Assembly (NCBI RefSeq): GCF_010726085.1
Contig: NZ_AP022560.1
Span: forward strand, 2,790,001-2,854,000
DNA: 64,000 bases
Origin: Mycolicibacterium moriokaense
GTDB lineage: Bacteria > Actinomycetota > Actinomycetes > Mycobacteriales > Mycobacteriaceae
Direction: 5' to 3'
Shown here piece after piece: positions 49,363-57,743 of the stretch (positions within the stretch are counted from its first letter, which is position 1; every line of letters begins with the position of its first letter). Made by a program: the position numbers and the translations under genes. The notes under the pieces were generated by a model. It was not told where the DNA came from. It saw nothing but the letters and a program-made list of their open reading frames with translations, and ran no database searches.

Positions 49363-49653
49363 CTACAGGCGGTCGCGTTTGCTGGAGTTGCACGCGATGC
49401 AGGCCGGTACGAGGTTGGCCCGCTCGTGCCCGCCGCCCTTGGCAAGTGGCGTCACGTGATGCCAAGACGTGGCCGGTGCGCCGTCGCACTTGATGCGCAG
49501 AGTGCACGCCCTGCCGCGTGGCGAGGGTAGTGACCGCCACGCGGCACTGTCGTAGGTCGCCCGCCGTCGTGCCCGATGGCAACCCCGGCAGCGAGAACCA
49601 CCGGGGCTAGCCATGTTCGGACAGCCCGCCGTCAAACAGGGTCGCCGGATCAT
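49363..49653 (-). CDS. HNH endonuclease
   Basis: 96 residues from ATG 49653, overlapping the tape-measure stop (ATGA). Contains two N-terminal Cys pairs, WHHVTPLAKGGGHERANLV (HH...N) and CIACNSSKR. Small phage HNH nucleases adjacent to terminase genes often act in cos cleavage and packaging. Confidence 0.88.
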   Translation of the reverse strand: MIRRPCLTAGCPNMASPGGSRCRGCHRARRRATYDSAAWRSLPSPRGRACTLRIKCDGAPATSWHHVTPLAKGGGHERANLVPACIACNSSKRDRL

Positions 49654-52600
49654 CGCATCCCCGCCTGATAAGTCGCCGCCAGCAGGTCGTTGGCGGTGTG
49701 TTGTACGCCTTGCCGGTCGGGACTCTGAATGAACTGGTCGATGTAGACGCCAGCTGGTCGTCCCTGCCGTGCGTGCACCGCGTCCATGCCCTGCTGCGCA
49801 GCCTGCTGCTGCTTGCCCTGCTCGGTCGCCTTGTCGGCTCCTCCAGCGGTGCTCGGCAATTGCGGTGTCGCAGAAGCGATAGAGCCTGCCAGACGTCCTA
49901 GCCACGAGTCGCCGATCGATGCTCCAGGCCCACCGTCAGGATCGCTGACGCTCCAAAAGTCCTGTGCGCCAGCGACCAGGTTCCCGACCTGTTCACCACC
50001 AAAGGCGATGGTTCTAGAGATGAGTTGCGAGGCAATTTGGGCAGCCGCACCCGCGCCGGGGAATGCCGACGCGGCAGCCGTTGCCGCCATACCCGCCAAT
50101 CCGCCACCGCCACCAGACTTTGATCCTGGGGACCAGCCCTGCGGAGCTTGTGGCTGGACCGTGGGTTGGTATCCCGCAGCGCCGCCGATACCAGGGCCAG
50201 ATGCGCCGAGGATAGGCGATTCGCCAGCGCCGCCAACGATATTGGGCAGTGCGCCGGGACCACTTGGCCAGGTGGACGCACCACCGTATCCGGTTGGCAG
50301 CGACCAATGTTCGACGAATTGTGGATCTAGCGCACCGGCTGCGCTGCCGCCATAGCGCGGCCCACCTCCGCTACCGCCTGACTCGAAATTAACGCCGTTG
50401 GGCAGCGTCGCTGCCATGTGCGCCGGGTTGATCCCGATGTTCAGGTTGCCGGGGACGTAGCCGGGTGTCGCGCCCATGCTTTGCAGCACTTGGCCCGCGT
50501 TGTGAGTGGTGAACAGCCTTCCCGCTGTTGTCGTGCCCGTGGTGAGCATCTCGACAAGATCAGAGACAGCGCCGGAGCAATCAGCGAGGCCGTTGACAAG
50601 ATCAGAGGCGGGGGCGTATCGGCCACCGTCTGACTGCATGGCAAGGTTCATCATGGCAATGGCGTTGGGGTTGGCGGCAGATGCGTACGTACCTTGAGGG
50701 GTCGCACCAGTAAACCCGCCCTGTGCCTGTGTCGCGGCGATGGCCTGCGGAGTCCAGCGCGGGCCGAATGCGCCCTGGGCGGCGAGGATTCCGACAATGC
50801 CGGAACCCTCATTGGGGTTGGCCGCGATCTGTCGTTGTAATTGTGCTTGTAGCGGTGCGGTAGCGATTGCGCCGAGGAACCTGACCAAGTTGTCGGCCAA
50901 GCCGGCCAAACCCTTTGAGAGCCCCAGATCCGCGTCGAGGCCTGCGCCCAGAGCTTCCAAACCGCCTGTGAGATCGGCGATTTGGTTGGTAGCTTTCTCG
51001 GTCGCGGCGGCCTTAGCCTCCTGCAGCCGCAGCTCAGCCTCATGCTCTTCACGTTCGGCTCGCGCCAAATCGTTACGTGCGTCTTGGATTTGATTGGCCG
51101 TCGCAAGGTTGTCGGCAAGTAGCGCGTTAAGGTCAGCCTCCTCTTGCGCACGGCGGTGGCTCGCATCGAGCAGAGAGCCAGCAGCATTGTATAGAGACGA
51201 TGTGACCGGATACCCTTGCAATAGAGACATGGGATCGCGGGCGTCGTACGGAAGCACCGGCAGATCGTCTGCGGCAGAACCACCGCCGCCACCACCGCCA
51301 CCGCTGAAGCTCGACATGGTGTTGCCCGGCAGGCGAGGCGACGACCACGACTGTGTCGGATTGAAGGCGGAGCCGATACCGTTGGGCAGTCCCGGCATGG
51401 GCACGGGCGTCACTGCGGCCGGTGCACGGCTTGTCCGGTTGATCGCCGCCGAACCGCCCGCGATGCCGCCTAGGGTCACGCTCTGACCCCCAGACAAGTT
51501 CAGCGGGTCGACGCCGGTGAATACCGGGATATTGATACCCGCGATCGACGCCAGGGAGCGTATCGGGTCGAGCGCGCCACTGATCGCCGTACCCATGCGG
51601 TTCACAACCGAGATGACCGAATTCGCAACGGTTTCGACAATTCCCGCGACAGCGGTGAATCCTGTACCGAGCAGATCGACGGCGGTACCGACAGCCTTGA
51701 CGGACACCTCCCACGTCTTAAACAGCGGGCTAAGGGCAGCCGTGCCGGTCGCTATCGGTGGCAGGATCTCGGCGACGACGTGCATGGTGTCTGCGATCAA
51801 GGGCATCACCCGCTCCCCAATTTCGGCCATGGCGAGGAAGCTCTTGGCGGCGTCCAGTGCCAGCGGTCCCATCTGCTTGAGAATGTCGAGGCCCGTTGCC
51901 ATCCACTCTTTAAGCTGGCCGGATTGGCTTGCTTCAGTGATGAATTGGGAGAACGCCTTTGCCGCTTCGGTGGCACCCTGCGCCATCTGCGGAAGGAACT
52001 GCGACCCCACCGAAACGATGTCGGTGATTGCCTTCGTGAACGGTGCGGCAGCGGGCGCAAGCTGCTCGAAAGCACGAGTCATGTTCGCGACGATGCTGTT
52101 CAACGCCGACGCCGTATCAGGCTGCATCAGTTGGTTTGTGGCCGCCTCGAACATCTCATTGAAGCTCGAAGCGATGCCGGTGGTCGCCTGCTGAATCGTT
52201 GGGAGAAGGGCATTTACAGTCTTCGTCAGCTGCGGGCCGACGCCCGCGAAGAGTGCGTCTTGCGTCGCGTTCTTCAGTCCCGTGAAGGCTGACAGAAGGC
52301 CCTTGATGGACAACGCCGCCTGCTGTGCCTGTGGCGACATTTGCCGTAACGCTTCGGCGAACTTCTCAGGATCGTTTAGGTTTTCGAGCGCATCGCTGAA
52401 TCCGACGGTCGCGAGCTTTAAGGTGCCGAACGCTGCTCCCGCAGAGCCGAGAACAGCGGGAAGTACTCCAATCGCACCGGAGGCAGCGGCGGCCACGCCG
52501 ACGAGTTGACCGATACCGGCGACGAGAGCACCGATGGCGAGGGGACTGGCCGCGCGGGTGAACGCGCCCCCCATCTCGCTCACGCTCGTCGTGAGGCTTG

Positions 52601-52979
52601 ATGCGGCACGTGACGCGGTGTTGGAATCCCGGCCGAGGCCGTCGTAGGCAGCGTGGAGTTTTCGTGTTGCACGGTCGTGTTGCTCGTACGCCCTGGTGAC
52701 CCGGTTTGACGCCTCGGCAACCTTGTCAAAATCATTGCCGCGCATCGCATCGGCGAGCTTGTCCTGCTCGATCCGCAGTTTCTCGGCGGCACCCTGGACG
52801 CCAATGAGCGCGGCCTGCACCCGTGGCGCTGAACGCTGGATACCCCTGCCGAACTGGTCGCCGAACGAGCGCCCAGCATCCTGTCCCGCGTTCTGCGCCC
52901 AGCGATTGACATCAGTCGTGGCGCGGTCCAGGTCGCGACGCACTACGCGCGCGCGTACGTCGATGCTTACGGAAGCCAC
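49650..52979 (-). CDS. Phage tail tape-measure protein with peptidase-like domain
   Basis: 1109 residues from GTG 52979. Long helical N-terminal region, hydrophobic segments (LAIGALVAGIGQLVGVAAAA near 150) and Gly-rich C-terminus, typical of tape measures. Near residue 800 GLADCSGAVSDLVEML and near 855 HMAATLPNGVNFE suggest an NlpC/P60-like Cys-His peptidase used in cell-wall entry. Sets tail length in siphophages, yet no tube gene is present in this element. Ribosome site is weak (GAAAG 12 bp upstream). Confidence 0.88.
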   Translation of the reverse strand: MASVSIDVRARVVRRDLDRATTDVNRWAQNAGQDAGRSFGDQFGRGIQRSAPRVQAALIGVQGAAEKLRIEQDKLADAMRGNDFDKVAEASNRVTRAYEQHDRATRKLHAAYDGLGRDSNTASRAASSLTTSVSEMGGAFTRAASPLAIGALVAGIGQLVGVAAAASGAIGVLPAVLGSAGAAFGTLKLATVGFSDALENLNDPEKFAEALRQMSPQAQQAALSIKGLLSAFTGLKNATQDALFAGVGPQLTKTVNALLPTIQQATTGIASSFNEMFEAATNQLMQPDTASALNSIVANMTRAFEQLAPAAAPFTKAITDIVSVGSQFLPQMAQGATEAAKAFSQFITEASQSGQLKEWMATGLDILKQMGPLALDAAKSFLAMAEIGERVMPLIADTMHVVAEILPPIATGTAALSPLFKTWEVSVKAVGTAVDLLGTGFTAVAGIVETVANSVISVVNRMGTAISGALDPIRSLASIAGINIPVFTGVDPLNLSGGQSVTLGGIAGGSAAINRTSRAPAAVTPVPMPGLPNGIGSAFNPTQSWSSPRLPGNTMSSFSGGGGGGGGSAADDLPVLPYDARDPMSLLQGYPVTSSLYNAAGSLLDASHRRAQEEADLNALLADNLATANQIQDARNDLARAEREEHEAELRLQEAKAAATEKATNQIADLTGGLEALGAGLDADLGLSKGLAGLADNLVRFLGAIATAPLQAQLQRQIAANPNEGSGIVGILAAQGAFGPRWTPQAIAATQAQGGFTGATPQGTYASAANPNAIAMMNLAMQSDGGRYAPASDLVNGLADCSGAVSDLVEMLTTGTTTAGRLFTTHNAGQVLQSMGATPGYVPGNLNIGINPAHMAATLPNGVNFESGGSGGGPRYGGSAAGALDPQFVEHWSLPTGYGGASTWPSGPGALPNIVGGAGESPILGASGPGIGGAAGYQPTVQPQAPQGWSPGSKSGGGGGLAGMAATAAASAFPGAGAAAQIASQLISRTIAFGGEQVGNLVAGAQDFWSVSDPDGGPGASIGDSWLGRLAGSIASATPQLPSTAGGADKATEQGKQQQAAQQGMDAVHARQGRPAGVYIDQFIQSPDRQGVQHTANDLLAATYQAGMR

Positions 52980-53018
52980 AGTGAATCAACTACTTTCGTG
53001 AAATGGGAAGTTATTGAC

Positions 53019-53280
53019 GACGCCGCCCGCCCGTTCCGCGTGCGCCTCACAGGGCAGCAACAAGCGGTCCGAAGACTTCGAGCGGGCGGCGTCGGTGAGG
53101 CGGGGAAAGGTAGTTTTCGCCTCACCAACTCACGGGCGGAAGGAGCCTCGTGAGCAGGTTTGGTGACGAGCCGCTGCAGCCTGGTGCGGCTCGTCGTCCG
53201 CGTGAAGCCCCCATGGGGGGCAGCACGTTCACGCGGACTGGTCCGCCCCGAAAAGGCGGAGGCATGGAGACCCCCTGGGG
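53019..53280. other. Array of about seven consecutive stem-loops
   Basis: Perfect stems in order: 12 bp (53019-53030/53082-53093), 9 bp (53094-53102/53118-53126), 6 bp (53129-53134/53149-53154, loop holding GGAAGGAG), 10 bp (53165-53174/53186-53195), 11 bp (53196-53206/53228-53238, with inner 6-bp hairpin 53207-53221), 6 bp (53242-53247/53255-53260) and 4 bp (53271-53280). Several abut with no spacer. Could be a structured RNA (leader of the structural operon on the minus strand, or a plus-strand RNA) or a structured DNA site. The 407 bp from 52980 to 53386 hold no convincing gene. Confidence 0.8.
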
Positions 53281-53386
53281 CTGCGGACGGACGTTAGGGG
53301 ATTTTCGTTAGTAATCTGAGCGATGAAGGACGCGCCTAGGGGTATTGACCCTCGGAGCGCGAAAACTTGGCTCTGTGTTCTTTCGA

Positions 53387-53557
53387 TTAGAGCCTTTCGG
53401 CGGCATCCACTAGAGCGTCGGCCACCGCCAGGGCGTCGGCGACTCCGAAAACGAGGTGTACCTCGCGGGTGCCAAGTTGACGACTAAGGCGGATGAGGCC
53501 GGTGCCGGTCGGCTCGATTTCGTACGGTTCGCCAACCGTCGCGTGGATCGTCGTCAC
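53387..53557 (-). CDS. Tiny element protein (56 aa)
   Basis: GTG 53557 overlaps the stop of the upstream tiny gene (GTGA). 56 residues, MTTIHATVGEP at the start, ending with ALAVADALVDAAERL, a helix. Coupling with its neighbour and clean codon use support reality. Function unknown. Confidence 0.6.
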   Translation of the reverse strand: MTTIHATVGEPYEIEPTGTGLIRLSRQLGTREVHLVFGVADALAVADALVDAAERL

Positions 53558-53727
53558 GGCTTACCCCCCATGGGGTATCGCTGGATCGTCGGTCGGCCGG
53601 TGATCGCGGCGGCGAGGTCTAGAGCCTCGGCGTCCGTCAACATGTGAGCTTTGCCATCAATCAGCAACAACCACTTATCGCCACTGCGGGTCGCGGTTAA
53701 TTGGCGGCCGAATTGCGAATTTCGCAA
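53554..53727 (-). CDS. Tiny element protein (57 aa)
   Basis: TTG 53727 with AAGGGG five bases upstream. 57 residues including DKWLLLIDGKAHML and DAEALDLAAAI. The C-terminal DAEALDLAAAI resembles the VADALAVADAL helix of the next tiny protein, so the two may be related. Start codon lies inside the palindrome 53711-53729, which may be its operator. Confidence 0.6.
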   Translation of the reverse strand: MRNSQFGRQLTATRSGDKWLLLIDGKAHMLTDAEALDLAAAITGRPTIQRYPMGGKP

Positions 53728-53729
53728 TT
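53711..53729. promoter_or_regulatory. Perfect 19-bp palindrome (putative operator)
   Basis: AATTGCGAA-T-TTCGCAATT. It covers the TTG start of the 53554-53727 gene, and an AT-rich stretch (53761-53815) with a CGCGCG hairpin lies just upstream on the minus strand, so the region looks like the promoter of the downstream structural genes. Confidence 0.6.
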
Positions 53730-53953
53730 GTTCCCCTTTCGCGCGCTTTTCTCGCGCGCGTACGTATTAGAAATATCTGATAAAAGAAATTCGTCGAACA
53801 GTTATCAATACCAACCCGCCACCTTGCCAACGCGACGCACACGACGCCGAAGACGGAATCCCACCCGCGCCACGCGGCGCGCTCGCTGGCGCTCACACAC
53901 ACTCGACGCCTGGCCTACGGCTGCGCGCGCAAGCGCGCGGGCCAACCACTGGG

Positions 53954-54499
53954 TCAAGGCTTCACCACAGGTGTCCAAGGGTTGTTCGGACAATCGTCGG
54001 TATGACTCTCTTCTGGAAGGCAATGGCACTTGGGACACCCTTGGTGGGATGACTCAATCTCACAATCGAGGTGAACAACCGACTGCTCTTCGGCGTCGTT
54101 GGTCCCTTCATTTTCATACTTAAGGTATTCGTCCGAACTGTGGTTCGGAGTATGACCGAACTGTGGTTCGGAGGTGACCGAACTGTGGTTCGGAGGTGTG
54201 GCTCGTTCGATTTTGTCCGAACTGTGGTTCGGAGGTTGTATGACCAGAATCCTCGTCGAGTTGCCCTTACCCTTGGCGATGATGCCCAGTTCGGTAAGGT
54301 CTCGTAGCGCCATTTCCACCGCGCGAGTGGTAACGGCGCAGTGGCGCGCCAACGTGGCAATGGACGGCCACACTGCTGGCTTGCCGATCTTTGCGTGCTC
54401 TGCCAACTCGACGGCCACTCGGTATTGAGTGCCGGTCAGTTTCATTCCGCGCAGTGATTGGCGGAACTTCCACGGGGTGAATTTGTCAGTTGTTGCCAT
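53954..54499 (-). CDS. Helix-turn-helix replication initiator-like protein
   Basis: 181 residues from ATG 54499. Winged-helix region (~25-80) with SIATLARHCAVTTRAVEMAL and LTELGIIAKGKG; then a low-complexity stretch where PPNHSS is repeated, coded by four palindromic iterons, and a Cys/His-rich end (CPKCHCLPEESH). Layout (N-terminal DNA-binding domain followed by iterons inside the gene) is that of lambda O-type initiators. Lies downstream of the helicase gene, which fits a replication module. Confidence 0.72.
   Translation of the reverse strand: MATTDKFTPWKFRQSLRGMKLTGTQYRVAVELAEHAKIGKPAVWPSIATLARHCAVTTRAVEMALRDLTELGIIAKGKGNSTRILVIQPPNHSSDKIERATPPNHSSVTSEPQFGHTPNHSSDEYLKYENEGTNDAEEQSVVHLDCEIESSHQGCPKCHCLPEESHTDDCPNNPWTPVVKP
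54133..54234. repeat. Four palindromic 18-bp iterons (putative replication origin)
   Basis: CCGAACTGTGGTTCGGAG at 54133-54150, 54156-54173, 54178-54195 and 54217-54234, all exact. Starts are 23, 22 and 39 bp apart. Each is a CCGAAC/GTTCGG inverted repeat. Copy two is in a different reading frame from the other three, so conservation is at the DNA level. Located in the middle of the initiator-like gene. Confidence 0.85.
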
Positions 54500-54689
54500 T
54501 CGTCGTCGTCTTCTCTGACCCACGTGGGTCGCTCTGGCCGGTAATCGTGTAAATGGCGTCCAACACCGCAGAAAGCTCGTCGGGGGCGAGCATGATATGG
54601 CTTTTTCCTTGATGAATGGTCACGCCATTGTCTCGCCGCAGGGCTACGTAGGTTGGCGCTCCCTGGTCGGAATTGATTTTGATACTCAT
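54486..54689 (-). CDS. Small element protein
   Basis: 67 residues, ATG 54689. Contains TYVALRRDNGVTIHQGKSHI and a helical DELSAVLDAIYTI. Overlaps the initiator gene start by 14 bp. Function unknown. Confidence 0.6.
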   Translation of the reverse strand: MSIKINSDQGAPTYVALRRDNGVTIHQGKSHIMLAPDELSAVLDAIYTITGQSDPRGSEKTTTNGNN

Positions 54690-54695
54690 AATTCG

Positions 54696-54980
54696 TTATT
54701 CGCCATTCCCTAATATGGCCGCCTCAATTGCTGCCAATCGCTCCCTGGCCTCCGCGTATGTCGGCCGCTCGACGCCTTCCAAGCGTAAATAACACCCGGC
54801 GAGAGCCAGTTTGTATTGTTCGCCGTCCATTCGGCCGCTCCAAAACATTCGCGTTGCGATCTCGATGCGCCGATGAATTTCGGCAATATATTCAGCCGGG
54901 GGAGAATCGACGTCCACTTTCACGGTCTTCTCCCGCGATATTCGCTGCGATTCGCGAAACCGCCTTCCGCGCTGGGTCAT
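54696..54980 (-). CDS. Small element protein, helical
   Basis: 94 residues from ATG 54980, which overlaps the upstream stop (ATGA). Basic N-terminus then a helical region (EYIAEIHRRIEIATRMFWSG). Not recognised. Confidence 0.6.
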   Translation of the reverse strand: MTQRGRRFRESQRISREKTVKVDVDSPPAEYIAEIHRRIEIATRMFWSGRMDGEQYKLALAGCYLRLEGVERPTYAEARERLAAIEAAILGNGE

Positions 54981-55390
54981 GCGGCGGCCGACCTGAATAG
55001 GCTGATGAGCTGGTCGGCGAGCGCCGTATTTCCGGCAGTTTCCTCGCGCATTGCGGCAATGAGGCACATTTTCCGGAATCCCTTCGGGTCATTTTCACGA
55101 AAGCGCCGAATTGCATCAACATCGGCGCCGGCAAAAATGGCCAATGCACCATTCAATCGTTCCGGCGCGATAGTCTCGGCCCACTGCTGGGCTGCCGCGA
55201 TTTCATCAGCCAGACGTTCGACGTCGTCGTAATTCACTCCGCGTGATTCCAGCAGGCGGAGCAATTGGATCGCCTTGCGCCTTTTCGCGCGATACCGGCG
55301 ACCATAATCGCGATCACATTCCCGGCAATCGCCATCCGGCAACAAATCAAGCGGGCCTCGAATAACGTGGCCATTGCGGCATTCGTTCAA
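54977..55390 (-). CDS. Cys-motif element protein
   Basis: 137 residues from TTG 55390 with GGAGA seven bases upstream. N-terminal CRNGH and CRECDRDYGRRYRAKRRK form a probable zinc knuckle of the HNH/RPA-associated type, followed by a helical domain. Lies between the HNH-like gene and the initiator gene. Possibly DNA-binding. Confidence 0.65.
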   Translation of the reverse strand: MNECRNGHVIRGPLDLLPDGDCRECDRDYGRRYRAKRRKAIQLLRLLESRGVNYDDVERLADEIAAAQQWAETIAPERLNGALAIFAGADVDAIRRFRENDPKGFRKMCLIAAMREETAGNTALADQLISLFRSAAA

Positions 55391-55450
55391 TTGATGTTCT
55401 CCAAATTTTGGGTCTGGGCACAGATAGTTCTGGCAAAAAAATAGTGGGGT

Positions 55451-56026
55451 TCAGATGGGCGGAACGATCGCGAAGGCTTTCGTTTCCGGCCTATCGTTTA
55501 TCCCCAAGAGCGGAATAAACTCATCGGTCGGACCCCAGTCGTCATCGTCGCCGACATGGCGACGTGAGCGCTCTCGCTCCCGGCATGGGGATTCGACGTA
55601 TGCGGTGGGGATCGTTGTGCGCTGGAGGGGATCGCGCATCGCCCATTCCACGTGCCTGAGGGAATGCAATTTCTCGGCGGCCGCGTCGGCTGCATACTTC
55701 AGATTGTTGCGTGCACAATTATTGCCGTCGAGGTGCACCACCGCGAAGCGCGGTCCGCCCCCTTTGATGGGCCCGGCGAATATGTCGTCGCCAAACTGGT
55801 CGACACCGACTCGCTTGCGAGTACCACACCATTGGCAATCACTACGTGGCGGCTTCCCCAACCATTCCAACGCCAGTATGTCAGCGCGAGAATAGACGCT
55901 GAATAATCGGTGCGAATCGGGTAGAATATTGCGCCATATGTCGGCGATCCGGCCGTCCTCGGCCCAGCGGTAGAGTAAAAGATTAACCCGCTCGAAAGGA
56001 TGCCAAATCTGTGGACGGCCTACCAT
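55451..56026 (-). CDS. HNH-like (homing-type) nuclease fold protein
   Basis: 191 residues. CQWCGTRKR near 67 and VVHLDGNNCARNNLKYA near 97 resemble the H-x-D-G-N...N-N core of HNH_3 proteins; the first His of a usual HH pair is missing, so activity is uncertain. Lies downstream of the helicase gene in the replication region. Confidence 0.6.
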   Translation of the reverse strand: MVGRPQIWHPFERVNLLLYRWAEDGRIADIWRNILPDSHRLFSVYSRADILALEWLGKPPRSDCQWCGTRKRVGVDQFGDDIFAGPIKGGGPRFAVVHLDGNNCARNNLKYAADAAAEKLHSLRHVEWAMRDPLQRTTIPTAYVESPCRERERSRRHVGDDDDWGPTDEFIPLLGINDRPETKAFAIVPPI

Positions 56027-56108
56027 TCCGTTTCCATTTCAATTATATCAAGAGCAAGCGTCAGGAATACGCGTAATAGGGACGCCACTCGGTATATAAT
56101 GCCGATCT

Positions 56109-57437
56109 TCACCCCGTCACCCCGTCAACGGCGTCAACCCCGACATAGACACTGCAGCGCTTCCCGCTCACTCGGCGTTGCGTCTTTTGCACGTGGGGCC
56201 ACTGGCTTTTGAGTTCAGATCCGAACGCGCTGGTGTCGCCGGATGGAAAACCACGAGCTTTCGCCCACCCCTGCCAGCGGGCGAAAAGTGCCTGCGTGGG
56301 AATGGAGCCCGTCTTCTCACAGCACTCGCTGAGAAATTGCCCCACGGCGCTGGCGTCTGATTCGGCAGTGGCGGCGACCTCACTAGAGGACCGTGGCGTC
56401 GTCCAGCCGCACGCCTCTAGTGAGCGCCAGCCTTCCATCGCCCAGTTCAGAATGCCGGGTAGCTCTGTCGCCAGCCGCGCCGATAGGTCGATGTCCTCAC
56501 TGCCGTAAAAAGACTTGGCAAACACCAGGTACAGGAACCGAGTCGGCAGCACGCCAGACACGTCACGAAATATAGGTGGCGCGTTTGTAGCGGCCATGAT
56601 TCGGCACCGTAACCGCACGTCTAACGGCTCGTTCCCCATTCCTTTGAGCTGGACGTTGATCAGATCCTCGCCGGTGATCGAGAGCAGGGTTTCAACGGCA
56701 GCGGCGCGCAATCGGCCGTCGATGCGAAGATCCCCGATGATCGCTAATGACTTTCCTAACAGGGTTTGAGTTCCAAACCATGACGTCAGGTTAGACATCC
56801 TGATGGCGCCCGTATTCTCTTGTCCTAGAAGGGACTCGGCAATCCGCATAATCGTCCCCTTGCCGGATCGCTTGGGGCCGATCATCAACAGCGCCTTTTG
56901 GTGCGCAGTAGATCCGGACACGAGGTAGCCGAACCATTCCTGCAGCAGCGCAACGGCTTCCGAGTCATCGGGCCAGATCGACTCTAGAAATCGGTCCCAC
57001 TCCGGACATTCAGCGTCTGGGTCGAATCGGTAGGGCAAGTAATTGGTGACGAACAGATCCGGCGTCGATGCGGTCAGCGTATCCGTCGCCACGTCGTAGA
57101 GACCATTCTCCAGCGCCAGCAAATGGCGGTCAGGATCGGGGATGTCGTCGAGCTTGATCGCATCAATCACGTTGGAAAGTTTGGCGCGATTCGGCTTCCA
57201 CTTAACCCCTCCGGTGATGCTCTCGTCGGCCAGCAGGCCGCCCAGATAGTTACGCAGCTGCTTCTGTGTCCGACGCTCGTAGGCGCGGTCCGTCCATTGG
57301 TAGTAGGTGCCGTCGCGCTCCGTCCATCCCTTCAGCAGGCCGTCCTGCCGTAACCGTGCCGCGGTCGGGTATGGGTCGTCGGGGTAGGGGCTGACGGGGT
57401 TGACGGGGTTGACGGGGAGACGGAGGACGTCGTTCAT
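56109..57437 (-). CDS. Phage/plasmid P4-family (D5-type) helicase
   Basis: 442 residues. ATG overlaps the Xis-like stop (ATGA). D5_N region then an SF3 helicase with Walker A MIGPKRSGKGTIMR near 185 and sensor-type MAATNAPPIFRD near 285. The TOPRIM/primase half of P4 alpha is absent, so another protein must prime. Both ends of the gene carry tandem 9-mers (TGACGGGGT) in inverted orientation. Confidence 0.88.
   Translation of the reverse strand: MNDVLRLPVNPVNPVSPYPDDPYPTAARLRQDGLLKGWTERDGTYYQWTDRAYERRTQKQLRNYLGGLLADESITGGVKWKPNRAKLSNVIDAIKLDDIPDPDRHLLALENGLYDVATDTLTASTPDLFVTNYLPYRFDPDAECPEWDRFLESIWPDDSEAVALLQEWFGYLVSGSTAHQKALLMIGPKRSGKGTIMRIAESLLGQENTGAIRMSNLTSWFGTQTLLGKSLAIIGDLRIDGRLRAAAVETLLSITGEDLINVQLKGMGNEPLDVRLRCRIMAATNAPPIFRDVSGVLPTRFLYLVFAKSFYGSEDIDLSARLATELPGILNWAMEGWRSLEACGWTTPRSSSEVAATAESDASAVGQFLSECCEKTGSIPTQALFARWQGWAKARGFPSGDTSAFGSELKSQWPHVQKTQRRVSGKRCSVYVGVDAVDGVTG
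56111..56136 (-). repeat. Inverted copies of the 9-bp repeat at the helicase gene 3' end
   Basis: ACCCCGTCA (56111-56119), CCCCGTCA (56120-56127) and ACGGCGTCA (56128-56136), the reverse complement of the repeats at 57392-57418. Together the two sets bracket the helicase gene. Confidence 0.7.
57392..57418 (+). repeat. Three tandem 9-bp repeats at the helicase gene 5' end
   Basis: TGACGGGGT at 57392-57400 and 57401-57409, then TGACGGGGA at 57410-57418. Encode NPVNPVSP. Inverted, slightly degenerate copies (ACCCCGTCA and variants) lie at 56111-56136 at the 3' end of the same gene. Confidence 0.8.
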
Positions 57438-57610
57438 GCCGCCCCCACCAGTGCGAGGACAGAGGCTCGACTAAGTCGGATGGCACGCTTGCCGATGCGC
57501 GAAGCCTCCAGCTTCCCTTCCGTGATGAGCCGACGCACATGCGTGGGTGAGCAATTCAAGTATTCAGCGGTCTGGTTGACCGTCGGCCGTACGGGTAGCG
57601 CAGGTTCCAT
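57434..57610 (-). CDS. xis: Excisionase/AlpA-like helix-turn-helix protein
   Basis: 58 residues from ATG 57610, with GGAAAGGAG six bases upstream; a second ATG at 57631 is possible. Winged-helix TVNQTAEYLNCSPTHVRRLI is the MerR/Xis-type DNA-binding motif. Small size and place between integrase and helicase fit a recombination directionality factor or AlpA-like activator. Confidence 0.82.
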   Translation of the reverse strand: MEPALPVRPTVNQTAEYLNCSPTHVRRLITEGKLEASRIGKRAIRLSRASVLALVGAA

Positions 57611-57743
57611 TGGTGGCTCCTTTCCGAGCATGCTAGATACGACCCCGACCCTGTATCGGAGTCACTTTGTTCGTGGCCTGCCAACCGCGAACAACATCTA
57701 GACGCGCTATGCCGGAAAGAGAAAAGAGCCTGCAGGGCGTCAG

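Noticed and set aside
53150..53311. Plus-strand mini-gene (53 codons) with GGAAGGAG before GTG
   Set aside because: It runs through the stem-loop array, against the direction of surrounding genes, and its composition is Arg/Gly/Pro-rich; the ribosome-site-like bases form a hairpin loop. Not excluded, but not supported.
54133..54234. CRISPR array
   Set aside because: Four 18-bp repeats with 4-21-bp spacers inside a coding gene and no cas genes; they are iterons.
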